Shown: positions 5,661-12,086, counted from the first letter of the stretch. The stretch is DNA of 17,748 nt from Phenylobacterium sp. CCH9-H3 (GCF_001557235.1 NZ_LSJI01000097.1:1-17748); one strand, 5' to 3'. Program-made: numbers and translations. The notes: generated from the sequence alone by a model not told the origin.

Positions 5661-6425
5661 TCAGGCGGCGATAGGAGCCGCCATGCGGTTCTTGATGGTG
5701 GCCAGCACGCCCCGGAGTTCCCGCGCCGCGTCCTGCGCCGCCGATTTCTTGATGGTCCAGACGGGGGTCTTCGCGCTCAGCGCCTCGGCGTAGCCCTGGC
5801 GCTGGGTGATCACGCCCTCGAACAAGAGCGACGCGCCGGCCTGTTGGATCAGGGTCCTCAGGTGCTCCCGCTGACGAGGCGAGTTGCTGACGAGGCGGGA
5901 GGGAAGAAGGCCGAGGAAGCCGATCCGGCGGCCGCCCCGCGCCTGATCCTCCACCAGCTTGACTTGCTTGCGCAGCGTGCCCACGCCCTGCAGAGAGTAG
6001 TCCTCGAGGTCGATGGGCGAGATGACATAGTCGGTCACCAGCAGGGCCGCGAAGTTTCGTCCGCCCCAGGTCGGCGGTGTGTCGATCACGCAAAAGTCGA
6101 ACTGATCCTTAAAGGTCACGAAGCGCTTGGCCATCGCCGGGACGGCCGTGTTGATGTTCTGCTCGACGGAATGCAGCTTCTCGTCCGCGCGGAGCACGGT
6201 GATGCCGGGCAGGCCCTCGATTCGCACGTCGGGACCGAAGAAGAGGGCGGAGCTCGAGCCCCCGTTGCGTTCGCCGTCGAGGGTGTAGGAGGCGTTGCCC
6301 TGCGGGTCGAGGTCGATGAACAGCACCCGCGCCCCGCGCTCCTCGGCCAGGAACCAGGCCAGGTGGACGGCCAGCATGGTCTTGCCGACGCCGCCCTTCT
6401 GGTTGTTGACGACGATCGTCTTCAC
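5661..6425 (-). CDS. parA: ParA-family partition ATPase I, 254 aa
   Basis: A deviant Walker-type ATPase that positions plasmid copies on the nucleoid with ParB. The P-loop QKGGVGKTM is at residues 9-17 with the signature lysine K10. Walker A'/B segments are VLFIDLDPQGNASYTL and FCVIDTPPTWGG. It has no N-terminal DNA-binding extension, so it is the short (Ib/Soj-like) type, and autoregulation is likely left to the RHH protein encoded just before it. The GTG start at 6425 overlaps the rhh stop as GTGA, with AGGAGAAAGGGG upstream. The frame stays open far upstream to 6950, but that portion overlaps rhh and is a shadow. Confidence 0.95.
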   Translation of the reverse strand: MKTIVVNNQKGGVGKTMLAVHLAWFLAEERGARVLFIDLDPQGNASYTLDGERNGGSSSALFFGPDVRIEGLPGITVLRADEKLHSVEQNINTAVPAMAKRFVTFKDQFDFCVIDTPPTWGGRNFAALLVTDYVISPIDLEDYSLQGVGTLRKQVKLVEDQARGGRRIGFLGLLPSRLVSNSPRQREHLRTLIQQAGASLLFEGVITQRQGYAEALSAKTPVWTIKKSAAQDAARELRGVLATIKNRMAAPIAA

Positions 6426-6628
6426 GACCCCTTTCTCCTGCCCGAGTGGGCCGGCCGACGGTCCGATAGTTCCGCGTCGTCCACCTCGAAGCCGGCCGCC
6501 TTCAGCGCGCGAAGGACGATCACCCGCAGGGTCACCCCTTCCTTGATGGCCTTGGCCCGAATCTCGTCGCGCAGCTGCGTCGGGACCTTCAGGCTCATCA
6601 TGGTTTCGCCCGCGCCATTCTCGTCCAC
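6422..6628 (-). CDS. ribbon-helix-helix DNA-binding protein heading the parAB I operon, 68 aa
   Basis: A single RHH unit: strand TMMSLKVPTQ, then helices LRDEIRAKAIKEG and TLRVIVLRALKAAG (residues ~9-47), followed by an acidic and basic tail. The GTG start has GAGGA six bases upstream. The stop overlaps the parA start by four bases. Small RHH proteins next to parA (ParG or Omega types) repress the operon and may assist segregation. The ATAATGATGT-like repeats at 6704-6713 and 6979-7015 are its best candidate operators. The family is judged from pattern; the repressor role is inferred. Confidence 0.85.
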   Translation of the reverse strand: MDENGAGETMMSLKVPTQLRDEIRAKAIKEGVTLRVIVLRALKAAGFEVDDAELSDRRPAHSGRRKGS

Positions 6629-6643
6629 GCTCGTTCCTCATCG

Positions 6644-6686
6644 CCCGGCACGCCTCGGCCGACTCGCTCGGCCGCGGTGTGCCGGG
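6644..6686. other. nested hairpin in the leader of the rhh-parAB operon
   Basis: CCCGGCAC (6644-6651) pairs with GTGCCGGG (6679-6686), and inside it CGGCCGA (6656-6662) pairs with TCGGCCG (6668-6674) around a five-base loop. It lies between the putative rhh promoter and its ribosome-binding site. It may end transcription from the 42-aa gene or set expression of the par operon. No T tract follows. Confidence 0.5.
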
Positions 6687-6689
6687 GGC

Positions 6690-6717
6690 AGCATACCCAG
6701 AACGTAATGATGTTTCA
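6690..6717 (-). promoter_or_regulatory. putative promoter/operator of rhh-parA-parB
   Basis: On the minus strand TGAAAC (6717-6712) and TATGCT (6695-6690) are 16 bp apart. The spacer contains ACATCATTAC, the same nonamer core that forms the inverted repeat at 6979-7015. An operator inside a promoter spacer would allow repression by the RHH protein. Hexamer matches are moderate. Confidence 0.4.
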
Positions 6718-6843
6718 GCCGTCATCCCCGCGCCGCTCCTGATTCTGCCGCCACAGCAGCCAGTCCGCCTCCTGGCGGGTTCGCGGGGAAAGAATGCCGG
6801 CCACGAGGGCGAAGGCGATGAAGACGAGGAAGGCGGCGAGCAT
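6715..6843 (-). CDS. single-pass membrane microprotein, 42 aa
   Basis: The start at 6843 is chosen for an excellent ribosome-binding site, AGGAG six bases before the ATG. Residues 2-18 (LAAFLVFIAFALVAGIL) form one transmembrane helix. A charged cytoplasmic-looking tail follows (SPRTRQEADWLLWRQNQERRGDDG). It lies upstream of rhh-parA-parB on the same strand, with palindrome I copy C 17 bp before its start. Its function is unknown: a small toxin, a membrane anchor or an accessory to partition are all possible. It is too short for domain recognition. Confidence 0.62.
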   Translation of the reverse strand: MLAAFLVFIAFALVAGILSPRTRQEADWLLWRQNQERRGDDG

Positions 6844-6859
6844 GGCAGGCTCCTGGAAA

Positions 6860-6875
6860 GTTTGGACGCACAAAA
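6860..6875 (+). repeat. palindrome family I, copy C (GTTTGGACGCACAAAA)
   Basis: Reverse orientation relative to copies A and B, with two differences from copy A. It lies directly upstream of the ribosome-binding site of the 42-aa gene, at the head of the partition I region. It could serve as operator and/or centromere. Confidence 0.55.
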
Positions 6876-6978
6876 CGCGGGGCGCAGCTTCAAGCGGCGG
6901 CGCCAAGTGGGGGCGGCCTCTGCCCACCGTCTGGCCGCGGGGATGGTCATGGTGTCGGCTCCGTCTTAGGATGATAAT

Positions 6979-7015
6979 ACATCATTATGTTTTTGGTGCG
7001 ATAAGATAATGATGT
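6979..7015. repeat. AT-rich inverted repeat ACATCATTAT/ATAATGATGT
   Basis: A perfect 10-bp inverted repeat (6979-6988 and 7006-7015) with 17 bp between the arms sits in the most AT-rich stretch of the window. A third core copy (GTAATGATGT) is at 6704-6713. The shorter palindrome ATAAT-ACATC-ATTAT lies within the left arm. It is upstream of the 42-aa gene and the parAB I operon, so it is a likely promoter/operator block for the RHH protein. The left arm also loosely resembles a Fur box. Confidence 0.55.
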
Positions 7016-7070
7016 TTTTTTCTGGTGTGTTTAGACGGGATGGGCCCTGACCAAGTCGGCCGCGGCGCCG

Positions 7071-7256
7071 ATGAGTCGAGAAGACTACCCTTGCGCCCCA
7101 TGCGCCTCTCAGCCTCTTGGCGACGCCGCCTTCTTGAACGCGGCGCTTTCGCCGCCGCTACACGTGGAGACCTTCCGCCACGGCGGCGAGGACGGTCGGC
7201 TAGAGACGCGCGAGAAGAAGCTCTTCGCCGTCGCCGGCCACCACTCGGCCATGTGA
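7071..7256 (+). CDS. uncertain small ORF, 61 aa
   Basis: The frame gives a reasonable composition in its second half (LHVETFRHGGEDGRLETREK, KLFAVAGHHSAM), with high third-position GC there. There is no ribosome-binding site before the ATG, and the first half has poor codon use. An opposite-strand frame over the same bases is about as good. The 6844-7454 interval otherwise holds only repeats, so this may be a gene remnant. Confidence 0.25.
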   Translation: MSREDYPCAPCASQPLGDAAFLNAALSPPLHVETFRHGGEDGRLETREKKLFAVAGHHSAM

Positions 7257-7356
7257 GATCCAGCGCCTGGGCGACGTAGCCAGAAGGCGCCTTCGGCTCG
7301 TCGTGGCTCGCGGTGATGATGCGTCGATTGCGTATCACGCCGGCCGAGACCCCGTC

Positions 7357-7373
7357 GGTCACTGATACCCCGA
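7357..7373 (+). repeat. isolated iteron-like copy (GGTCACTGATACCCCGA)
   Basis: It matches the 17-bp core of the iteron array at 9938-10026. It stands 13 bp before palindrome II copy 1. Lone iterons away from the origin can bind the initiator and act in copy-number control by handcuffing. Confidence 0.6.
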
Positions 7374-7385
7374 CGAGTGGCGCAA

Positions 7386-7403
7386 AGTTGCCAATTGGCA
7401 ACT
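7386..7403. repeat. palindrome family II, copy 1 (AGTTGCCAATTGGCAACT)
   Basis: A perfect 18-bp palindrome just downstream of the RepB-like gene, identical to the copy at 11048-11065. It is a candidate centromere for partition system II. Confidence 0.65.
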
Positions 7404-7438
7404 CGCGCCGTCGAGGCCCAGAAAACGGGTGCCCCGGC

Positions 7439-7454
7439 GTTACCAGTTGGCAAC
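7439..7454. repeat. palindrome family II, copy 2 (GTTACCAGTTGGCAAC)
   Basis: Two changes from the perfect palindrome. It abuts the stop codon of the RepB-like gene (7455-7457) and starts 52 bp after copy 1, about five helical turns, so both copies would present the same DNA face. Confidence 0.6.
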
Positions 7455-8480
7455 TCAGGCCTTCGGCCGCAGCCGTTGCAGTTCACGTTGGAATGCGGTC
7501 GCGAAGTCCGCATTGCTGGCGTCAGCGTCGAGCGCCAGCTCGAGCATGACCCTCTTGGGGCCCTTACGGGCCAGGGTGAACAACGCCGCGCCGTTCTCGC
7601 TAGAGATGACTGTGCCGCGCGTCCCCTGCGTTGTCTGAGTCCTCGGGCCGGCCGCGGCCGCCTTGAGAGCCGCAATGACCTTCGACGGCTCCAGGGGCGC
7701 ATGGCCGGCCGCCACTGCGGCGGCCTGTTGGACGCCCAAGCGTTTGGCCTCCGCCATCACTTTCGGGCGCGACCCACTGTCGGCCAACAGCGGCTTGATT
7801 TCGCGGGCATGGTGCTCGCGCAGGACGCGGATGTCGCCGAACGCCTCCACGATATCTGTAGGCAGCTTGGCCAGATCGAGGAAGCGCGACAGCCAGGTTT
7901 TCGAGACCTCAAGGCGTTCAGCCATGCGCTGGGCGACGCCGCCATAGAAGGTCTCGACCGCGTGGCGATAATCAAGCGCGCGCTCGTAATCGCTGATGTC
8001 CTTGCGCGACCGGTTTTCGACGTCCGCCAGACGGAAGGCCTGCTCGTCCGTCAGCTCCCGCTCCTCGATGAGATAGCGGATCTCGCGGTGCTCGACATTG
8101 CGCAGATAGCTGACCGACCAATGCCGGCGCGCGCCGCAGATCACCTCGTAGTCGAAAGCCGGGTCGCCCTCGACCCGTCGCACGATCGCCGGGAACTCCT
8201 GCTCGCCTTGCGAGCGCAGGCTTTCCAGCAGGTCCGCGCAGGAGGTTTCGTTGAGCAGATCATAGCGCCGATTGTGGCGCTCCCACATTCGGCACCGGCT
8301 CGGGTCGACCAGCTTGAGGGTCTTTTCCTTCACATCGCCGGAGGTGACGCGGGCCAAACCGGTGAGGCGGGTGCTGAGCCGCTCAGGGGCCGGCGCCCCA
8401 CGGTCTGCCGTCGGGGTTTCAGTGACCGGGCTCACCAAGCCCGCGAGGATGGAGCGGTTCTTGCCTGTTGTGGATGCCAT
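7455..8480 (-). CDS. parB: ParB/RepB-like partition protein II, 341 aa
   Basis: A ParB-family protein of the RepB (repABC-like) type. Residues ~50-150 form the N-terminal domain (KLVDPSRCRMWERHNRRYDLL, LLESLRSQGEQEFPAIVRRV, VICGARRHWSVSYLR). A central HTH region follows (FYGGVAQRMAERLEVSKTWLS, ~178-198, with SRFLDLAKLP after it). The C-terminus is TLARKGPKRVMLELALDAD. The ATG has GGGGAGGG upstream and lies 12 bases after the partner ATPase gene. An iteron-like sequence falls within its first codons (8411-8427). It differs clearly from ParB I, so the window holds two complete partition systems. Confidence 0.92.
   Translation of the reverse strand: MASTTGKNRSILAGLVSPVTETPTADRGAPAPERLSTRLTGLARVTSGDVKEKTLKLVDPSRCRMWERHNRRYDLLNETSCADLLESLRSQGEQEFPAIVRRVEGDPAFDYEVICGARRHWSVSYLRNVEHREIRYLIEERELTDEQAFRLADVENRSRKDISDYERALDYRHAVETFYGGVAQRMAERLEVSKTWLSRFLDLAKLPTDIVEAFGDIRVLREHHAREIKPLLADSGSRPKVMAEAKRLGVQQAAAVAAGHAPLEPSKVIAALKAAAAGPRTQTTQGTRGTVISSENGAALFTLARKGPKRVMLELALDADASNADFATAFQRELQRLRPKA
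8411..8427 (-). repeat. isolated iteron-like copy within the repB-like gene
   Basis: The minus strand reads GGTCACTGAAACCCCGA, the iteron core. In frame it encodes part of SPVTETPTADRG near the N-terminus of the RepB-like protein. A regulatory site embedded in coding sequence is likely. Confidence 0.55.
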
Positions 8481-8492
8481 GACCGCCCTCCC

Positions 8493-9698
8493 CTACCCTA
8501 GTCCAAGCCGACGCAGGTCCGGCCGATGGCTCGGCCAAGCCTTGCGGACAAGAAGTTCGATCTCGCCATTCAGCCGATCGAGGTTGTTGCGGCAGCGCTC
8601 ATAGGTCTTCGTCGCTGGGCCGGTGAGCTCGTAGACCGTGCGTAGCTGCACATTGGCGTTGTCGATCTCTGCCGAATCGAGCAGCGAGGCTGACAGCATG
8701 TCGACGCCGAACACCGCCTCCATCATGTCGCGGATCTGCGTGTGGGCGCTCTTGCCCTCATCGACTTTCGTCGCCACCACGCGCAGAAAATGATAGCCCC
8801 GCGGGCCCAGATGGTTCTGCATGACTTCGAGCGTCTCGACGATCATGCGCAGGAAATGGGCCGTCGAGGCGAAGTCGACGGTCGATGGCGGCGTCGGGAT
8901 AAGCAGGGCGTTGGCCGCGCGCAGCACGGCCAGGGAAAGCATGCCCAACGCCGGCGGGGGATCGAGTAGGACCACGTCGTAGTCCCCGGCCATACTTTCG
9001 ACGCCCCGGCGCAGGCGGTCCAGCGCGTCCGGATTGCCCCGAAGCCGCGCCGCCGCCTCGTATTCCGCCTGGTAAAGTCCGAGGTTCGCAGGCACCAGAT
9101 CGATGCCCGGCCAGGCGGTAGACCGCAGGGCATACTTCAGGTCCGGTTCGCCCCCGTGGCGGAAGAAGGGGAGGAGGGTCTGCTCATCGTCGATGTCGAT
9201 ATCCGGATTGAACCCGAAGATCGTGGTCGTGCTGGCCTGGCTGTCGCAGTCGATCACCGCCACCCGATAGCCCTTCAACGCCAGGTACTGGGCGACATGG
9301 CAGGTGAGCGTGCTCTTGCCGACGCCGCCTTTGAAGTTCTGGACCGCCAGCACGATGGGGGGGTCGTCGGGCCCCCGCCTCGGCCGCGTGCCGAACACGT
9401 CGCGCATGTGATTGACCTCGGACAGGCTGTAGCCTTCGCGACGGCCCGTTGGGCTGAGGCGGGGCGCAGGGAGGCGTCCATCGGCCTCCGCTTGACGGAT
9501 GGCTTCGGCCGTGCGGCCGACCATTTCGGCGGCCTTGGTCACTGAGAAGCGCAGGTCGACGATCTTCTGTTCGCCCGGCGCAAACACCGTCGCCCGCAAC
9601 CGGGTGATGACGTCATGCGCCCGGTCGCTGAGCGCGGACATCGCGTCCAGCAACACCGGTCCAGAGGCGGTGCTTTCGGCTAGGGCTTGCTTCGCCAT
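8493..9698 (-). CDS. parA: ParA/RepA-like partition ATPase II with N-terminal HTH, 401 aa
   Basis: The large (type Ia / RepA of repABC) ParA form. Residues ~52-100 are a MerR-like HTH (FSVTKAAEMVGRTAEAIRQAE, GYSLSEVNHMRD) that probably binds the operator of its own operon. The P-loop NFKGGVGKST is at 121-130. Switch segments are AVIDCDSQASTTTI (~147-160) and VVLLDPPPALGML. AAAGGAGG stands six bases before the ATG at 9698; the frame upstream to 9764 lacks a site. It is followed 12 bases later by its ParB partner. The inverted repeat TATCCGAC/GTCGGATA upstream is the likely operator. Confidence 0.94.
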   Translation of the reverse strand: MAKQALAESTASGPVLLDAMSALSDRAHDVITRLRATVFAPGEQKIVDLRFSVTKAAEMVGRTAEAIRQAEADGRLPAPRLSPTGRREGYSLSEVNHMRDVFGTRPRRGPDDPPIVLAVQNFKGGVGKSTLTCHVAQYLALKGYRVAVIDCDSQASTTTIFGFNPDIDIDDEQTLLPFFRHGGEPDLKYALRSTAWPGIDLVPANLGLYQAEYEAAARLRGNPDALDRLRRGVESMAGDYDVVLLDPPPALGMLSLAVLRAANALLIPTPPSTVDFASTAHFLRMIVETLEVMQNHLGPRGYHFLRVVATKVDEGKSAHTQIRDMMEAVFGVDMLSASLLDSAEIDNANVQLRTVYELTGPATKTYERCRNNLDRLNGEIELLVRKAWPSHRPDLRRLGLG

Positions 9699-9717
9699 GG
9701 TCCGCCTCCTTTGCAAA

Positions 9718-9761
9718 TATCCGACGGGATGTCTAGAATTTGCCAAGTTTTCGGTCGGATA
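9718..9761. promoter_or_regulatory. inverted repeat upstream of parAB II, probable operator
   Basis: TATCCGAC (9718-9725) and GTCGGATA (9754-9761) are perfect 8-bp arms 28 bp apart, starting about 20 bp before the parA II ATG. The interval holds the minus-strand sequence AACTTGGCAAATTC, which resembles half of palindrome II. Autoregulation by the HTH of ParA II is the simplest reading. Confidence 0.55.
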
Positions 9762-9764
9762 CAA

Positions 9765-10026
9765 TGAAGAATGGGTTAACAGCGCGCCGAGCCTGAACCC
9801 TCAAGGTTCAAGGCGACGGCAAGCCAGCCTGTCCGCCGCACCCCGTTAGAAGATATCTTAGGCCTAAGGTTAAACAGAGTTAGAGGCCCCAGCGAGGCCA
9901 GAAAACCCAAGCTCTGCAATGACTTTCAGCAACGGCCGGTCACCGAAACCCCGAGGGTAGGGTCACTGATCCCCCGGGCCGGCGGTCATCGATACCCCGT
10001 GGGAAAGGTCACCGATCCCCCGTGGG
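9765..10026. other. oriV: candidate replication origin (oriV): AT-richer segment plus iterons
   Basis: Between parA II and the initiator gene lies a short hairpin (TGAACC 9794-9799 / GGTTCA 9805-9810). Next is an AT-richer stretch around 9850-9885 with the 12-bp palindrome CTTAGGCCTAAG (9857-9868), which could be the unwinding element. The iteron array follows. No clear DnaA box was found. Non-coding DNA next to the initiator, with iterons at regular spacing, is the classical theta-plasmid origin layout. Confidence 0.65.
9938..10026 (+). repeat. iteron array: four ~20-bp repeats with exact 23-bp period
   Basis: Copies start at 9938, 9961, 9984 and 10007. The last is GGTCACCGATCCCCCGTGGG. The core is GGTCAYYGAWMCCCCG; the first copy has AAAC in place of ATMC. 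The 23-bp period (about two helical turns) puts all copies on one face of the DNA. The last copy includes the stop codon of the initiator gene (10009-10011). Further single copies are at 7357, 8411 (minus) and 11184 (minus). Confidence 0.85.
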
Positions 10027-10995
10027 CGGAACCCGCCGTTTCTCGAACAGGGCGTCCACTTCCAACGCCCGGGCGTCCTCTCGCTGGCGGCGTGCCGATT
10101 CGGCGGCGAGTCGCTCCAGGTCGGCCTTGATGGCGGCGCGCTCGGCCGCGTCGCGCCGGACGAAATGGATGGCCTGGGAGTTGTCGGCCGTGTTCACGAA
10201 GCTGAGATCGTATTCCGGGAGGTCGTTGGCCGCGACGATCCGTTTGAGGAGGTAGTTGAACTGCTTGAGCGGGCTCTCGCTGCCCGTCTTGTCGTGCAGC
10301 ACGCTGACTCGGCAGGTCCAGCCGGCGGGCTGGTCGCCGGCGTGCTTGCGGGCGATGCGGTAGATCGCCCGCTCGACACCGCCCGCCAGGGCAAAATAGT
10401 CGGGATGCAGCGTCAGCAGGGCGCGGTCCTTGATCACGCCCTCATAGACCCAGTTCGACAGGGTCAGGCTAAGGCCCTTCGGGGCTCCCGTCGTGGGATC
10501 GGACTCGAGCACCCACTCGTCCAGCCAACCGAACTGAGCCTTGGTGTTGCGCTTCGAACCGCGGATGGAGGTCTGGATGGTGGTGGCCTCGAGGCGCTGC
10601 AGCGCCGCCTGCAGCTCTTTGTAACCCTTGCCGCCCGTGTCGCGCTTGATCGCCTTCAGGAGGTCATAGCTCGTGGTGTGCAGCGTCCGGGGCAGGTCGT
10701 TGACGCCCTGCTCGCGCATCTGGTTGATCCGCGATGTCGCCCAAATGAGAATGTCCGCATCCCAGATGGTTGCGATGCCGAACGCCGGGTTGGCGCTGAC
10801 GTGGACCCAGACTTCGCCGTCCGGGCTCGTGTACTCGATGGGCTTCAGGCGCTTGCGCTTGCTGAGCGAAAAGAACGGTCGCTCCATCACCTCCCGCTGG
10901 TCTTTCAGCGGCAGGCTGCTCATCCGAGGGACGAAGAGATCGAACTCTTGTTGTCGAATCGCGCGCTTGGACATCTTGGGCGACACCATGCTCAT
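10009..10995 (-). CDS. repA: replication initiator protein (RPA/RepA family), ~328 aa
   Basis: This resembles the plasmid replication initiator A family common in alphaproteobacteria. It opens with QQEFDLFVPRMSSLPLKDQ, then REVMERPFFSLSKRKR (~34-49). Winged-helix-like stretches follow (PAFGIATIWDADILIWATSR; TSYDLLKAIKRDTGGKGYKEL), then LALAGGVERAIYR-type and AGWTCRVSVLHDKTG segments. The tail is a long charged helix. It should bind the adjacent iterons and start replication. The start is uncertain: ATGs at 10995, 10989 and 10974 all lack a good ribosome-binding site. The frame continues to 11085 through palindrome II copy 3, which looks non-coding. Weak initiation could keep initiator levels low. 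Confidence 0.9.
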   Translation of the reverse strand: MSMVSPKMSKRAIRQQEFDLFVPRMSSLPLKDQREVMERPFFSLSKRKRLKPIEYTSPDGEVWVHVSANPAFGIATIWDADILIWATSRINQMREQGVNDLPRTLHTTSYDLLKAIKRDTGGKGYKELQAALQRLEATTIQTSIRGSKRNTKAQFGWLDEWVLESDPTTGAPKGLSLTLSNWVYEGVIKDRALLTLHPDYFALAGGVERAIYRIARKHAGDQPAGWTCRVSVLHDKTGSESPLKQFNYLLKRIVAANDLPEYDLSFVNTADNSQAIHFVRRDAAERAAIKADLERLAAESARRQREDARALEVDALFEKRRVPPTGDR

Positions 10996-11047
10996 TTGTG
11001 CGAGGGAAGGGTAGGGGAGGGCGCGGCCTGCGGGCCTTCGACGCACA

Positions 11048-11065
11048 AGTTGCCAATTGGCAACT
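11048..11065. repeat. palindrome family II, copy 3 (AGTTGCCAATTGGCAACT)
   Basis: Identical over 18 bp to copy 1. It lies about 50 bp upstream of the initiator start and may link ParB II binding with replication control. Confidence 0.65.
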
Positions 11066-11183
11066 CGACCCGCGCCCACCTTCAAGCGCCCCTTCCTTTA
11101 GGCCTTTACCAGCCGGCCACCGGGCGGTCCCGACCTAGGAGCGTGGGATTGATCGGCGCCGACCGCACCTGGCCTGCTAGCAG

Positions 11184-11200
11184 TCGGGGTATTGGTGACC
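11184..11200 (-). repeat. isolated inverted iteron-like copy upstream of the initiator gene
   Basis: The minus strand reads GGTCACCAATACCCCGA. It is opposite in orientation to the main array, as often seen for initiator operators that mediate autorepression. Confidence 0.55.
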
Positions 11201-11208
11201 GGCATCAA

Positions 11209-11361
11209 CGGTTGCCGACTCGGTTGTCGACACTGATCCCACACCAGGGCCTCAGGGGTCATCGAGGACGCCGCCGCCACCTCACGAAGGAGGTTCGGGT
11301 CCCGCGGTTCGCCAGCCGACCAGGCCTACCAGGTGCTGGCCGCGACGCCCGGTTGTCGAGA
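11209..11361 (+). repeat. three copies of CGGTTGYCGA-type repeat
   Basis: CGGTTGCCGACT (11209-11220) and CGGTTGTCGACA (11221-11232) are in tandem, and CGGTTGTCGAGA is at 11350-11361. The role is unknown. They sit between the inverted iteron copy and the ssb terminator. Confidence 0.4.
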
Positions 11362-11450
11362 CGACGCGCCCTGCCGGCTTCGCCGGTGCGCTGCGCGCCC
11401 TGAACATCGCCGTGTCGGCGGCGCCGGCGGTATAGGACACGCGATGAGAA

Positions 11451-11476
11451 GCCCCGCCCGGCGAACCGGGCGGGGC
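11451..11476 (-). terminator. intrinsic-type terminator of ssb
   Basis: GCCCCGCCCGG (11451-11461) and CCGGGCGGGGC (11466-11476) form a perfect 11-bp stem. On the minus strand the loop is TTCG, a stable tetraloop, and the stem is followed by TTCTCAT. It begins eight bases after the ssb stop. Confidence 0.7.
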
Positions 11477-11483
11477 GGGGCGG

Positions 11484-11849
11484 CTACTCGTCCTCGGCAG
11501 GGTTGGTCTCCGGGCGATCGAGCGACTTCAGTTCATGGCCCGGGGCGGCGATCACCACCTTGGAGAAGAAGCGTTCGACCCCGTCGTTGTCGGTGTAGCG
11601 GTCGTGGCGGATCTCGCCCTGGACGAACACCTTGGCGCCCTTCGGAAGCGGCTTGGAGGCGAGCCAGTTGACCGTGGCCTGGTTCCAGATCTCGATCGTG
11701 TGCCAGGTCGTGTAATCCTTCTTTTCAGCGCCCTTCTTGGTGTAGCGGCTGGTGGCGACCCGCAGGATGGCGACCTTCTTGCCGCCCTGGGTGGTGCGGA
11801 CCTCGGCGTCGGCGCCGGTGAAACCGATCAGTTGGACTTGGTTCAGCAT
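11484..11849 (-). CDS. ssb: single-stranded DNA-binding protein, 121 aa
   Basis: A complete OB-fold SSB: MLNQVQLIGFTGADAEVRTT, GKKVAILRVATSRYTKKGAEK, TTWHTIEIWNQATVNWLASK, GAKVFVQGEIRHDRYTDNDG, FFSKVVIAAPGHELKSL. At 121 aa it is shorter than chromosomal SSB. The tail ends NPAEDE, acidic but without the usual DIPF tip, so contacts with host SSB partners may differ. GGAGAAAGACG precedes the ATG. Plasmid SSBs are typical of leading regions, where they coat entering single strands and, in F-like plasmids, work alongside SOS-dampening genes. The gene lies behind a long structured leader (repeat copy 1) and ends in a strong terminator. Confidence 0.96.
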   Translation of the reverse strand: MLNQVQLIGFTGADAEVRTTQGGKKVAILRVATSRYTKKGAEKKDYTTWHTIEIWNQATVNWLASKPLPKGAKVFVQGEIRHDRYTDNDGVERFFSKVVIAAPGHELKSLDRPETNPAEDE

Positions 11850-11892
11850 CGTCTTTCTCCGTCTTCCGCCCGGAGGAGCCCGGGCGGCTCGC

Positions 11893-12086
11893 GGTCCCTG
11901 CCGCGATCACGCGACCGCCCCAGGACGGGGACAAGAGAGGGGATGAAGCCCGGCGGGCCTGGAAACCGGGCTGCAGGGAGCGCAGCGAACGAAGACCGGG
12001 GGGTCCGGGCCGGCCGCCTCGCTGGCGAGGTCGGCTTCAACCCCGAGCGACCCGGCCTAGGTTTGCGTGATTGATCGCGCGGGACC
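11893..12086. repeat. structured intergenic repeat, copy 1 (upstream of ssb)
   Basis: About 180-190 bp, clearly related to 12942-13140. Terminal inverted repeats are GGTCCC (11893-11898) with CGCGATC (11902-11908), against GATCGCG (12073-12079) with GGGACC (12081-12086). Inside are the shared block GAGCGCAGCG (11978-11987), a GACC/GGTC-type stem near 11995, and the hairpin CCTCGC-TG-GCGAGG (12017-12030). No open frame is shared by both copies. It lies in the 5' region of ssb. Confidence 0.7.

Larger units (their letters stand above)
10996..11483. other. 488-bp non-coding region upstream of the initiator gene
   Basis: No gene is supported. It contains palindrome II copy 3, an inverted iteron-like copy, three CGGTTGTCGA-type repeats and the ssb terminator. 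It is presumably the control region for initiator expression and for pairing of plasmid copies. Confidence 0.6.

Noticed and set aside
6426..6950. N-terminal extension of the ParA I frame
   Set aside because: It overlaps the rhh gene and the 42-aa gene. ParA proteins of this type begin just before the P-loop, and the GTG at 6425 is well placed.
6971..6988. Fur box at GATAATACATCATTAT
   Set aside because: It only loosely matches a Fur site, and a third copy of its core in the rhh promoter makes a plasmid regulator the simpler reading.
6985..7401. 138-aa minus-strand frame (also a 61-aa plus-strand frame inside it)
   Set aside because: The start would be a TTG inside palindrome II, and much of the product is an Arg-rich repeat-like sequence. 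The interval is better explained by repeats and control DNA.
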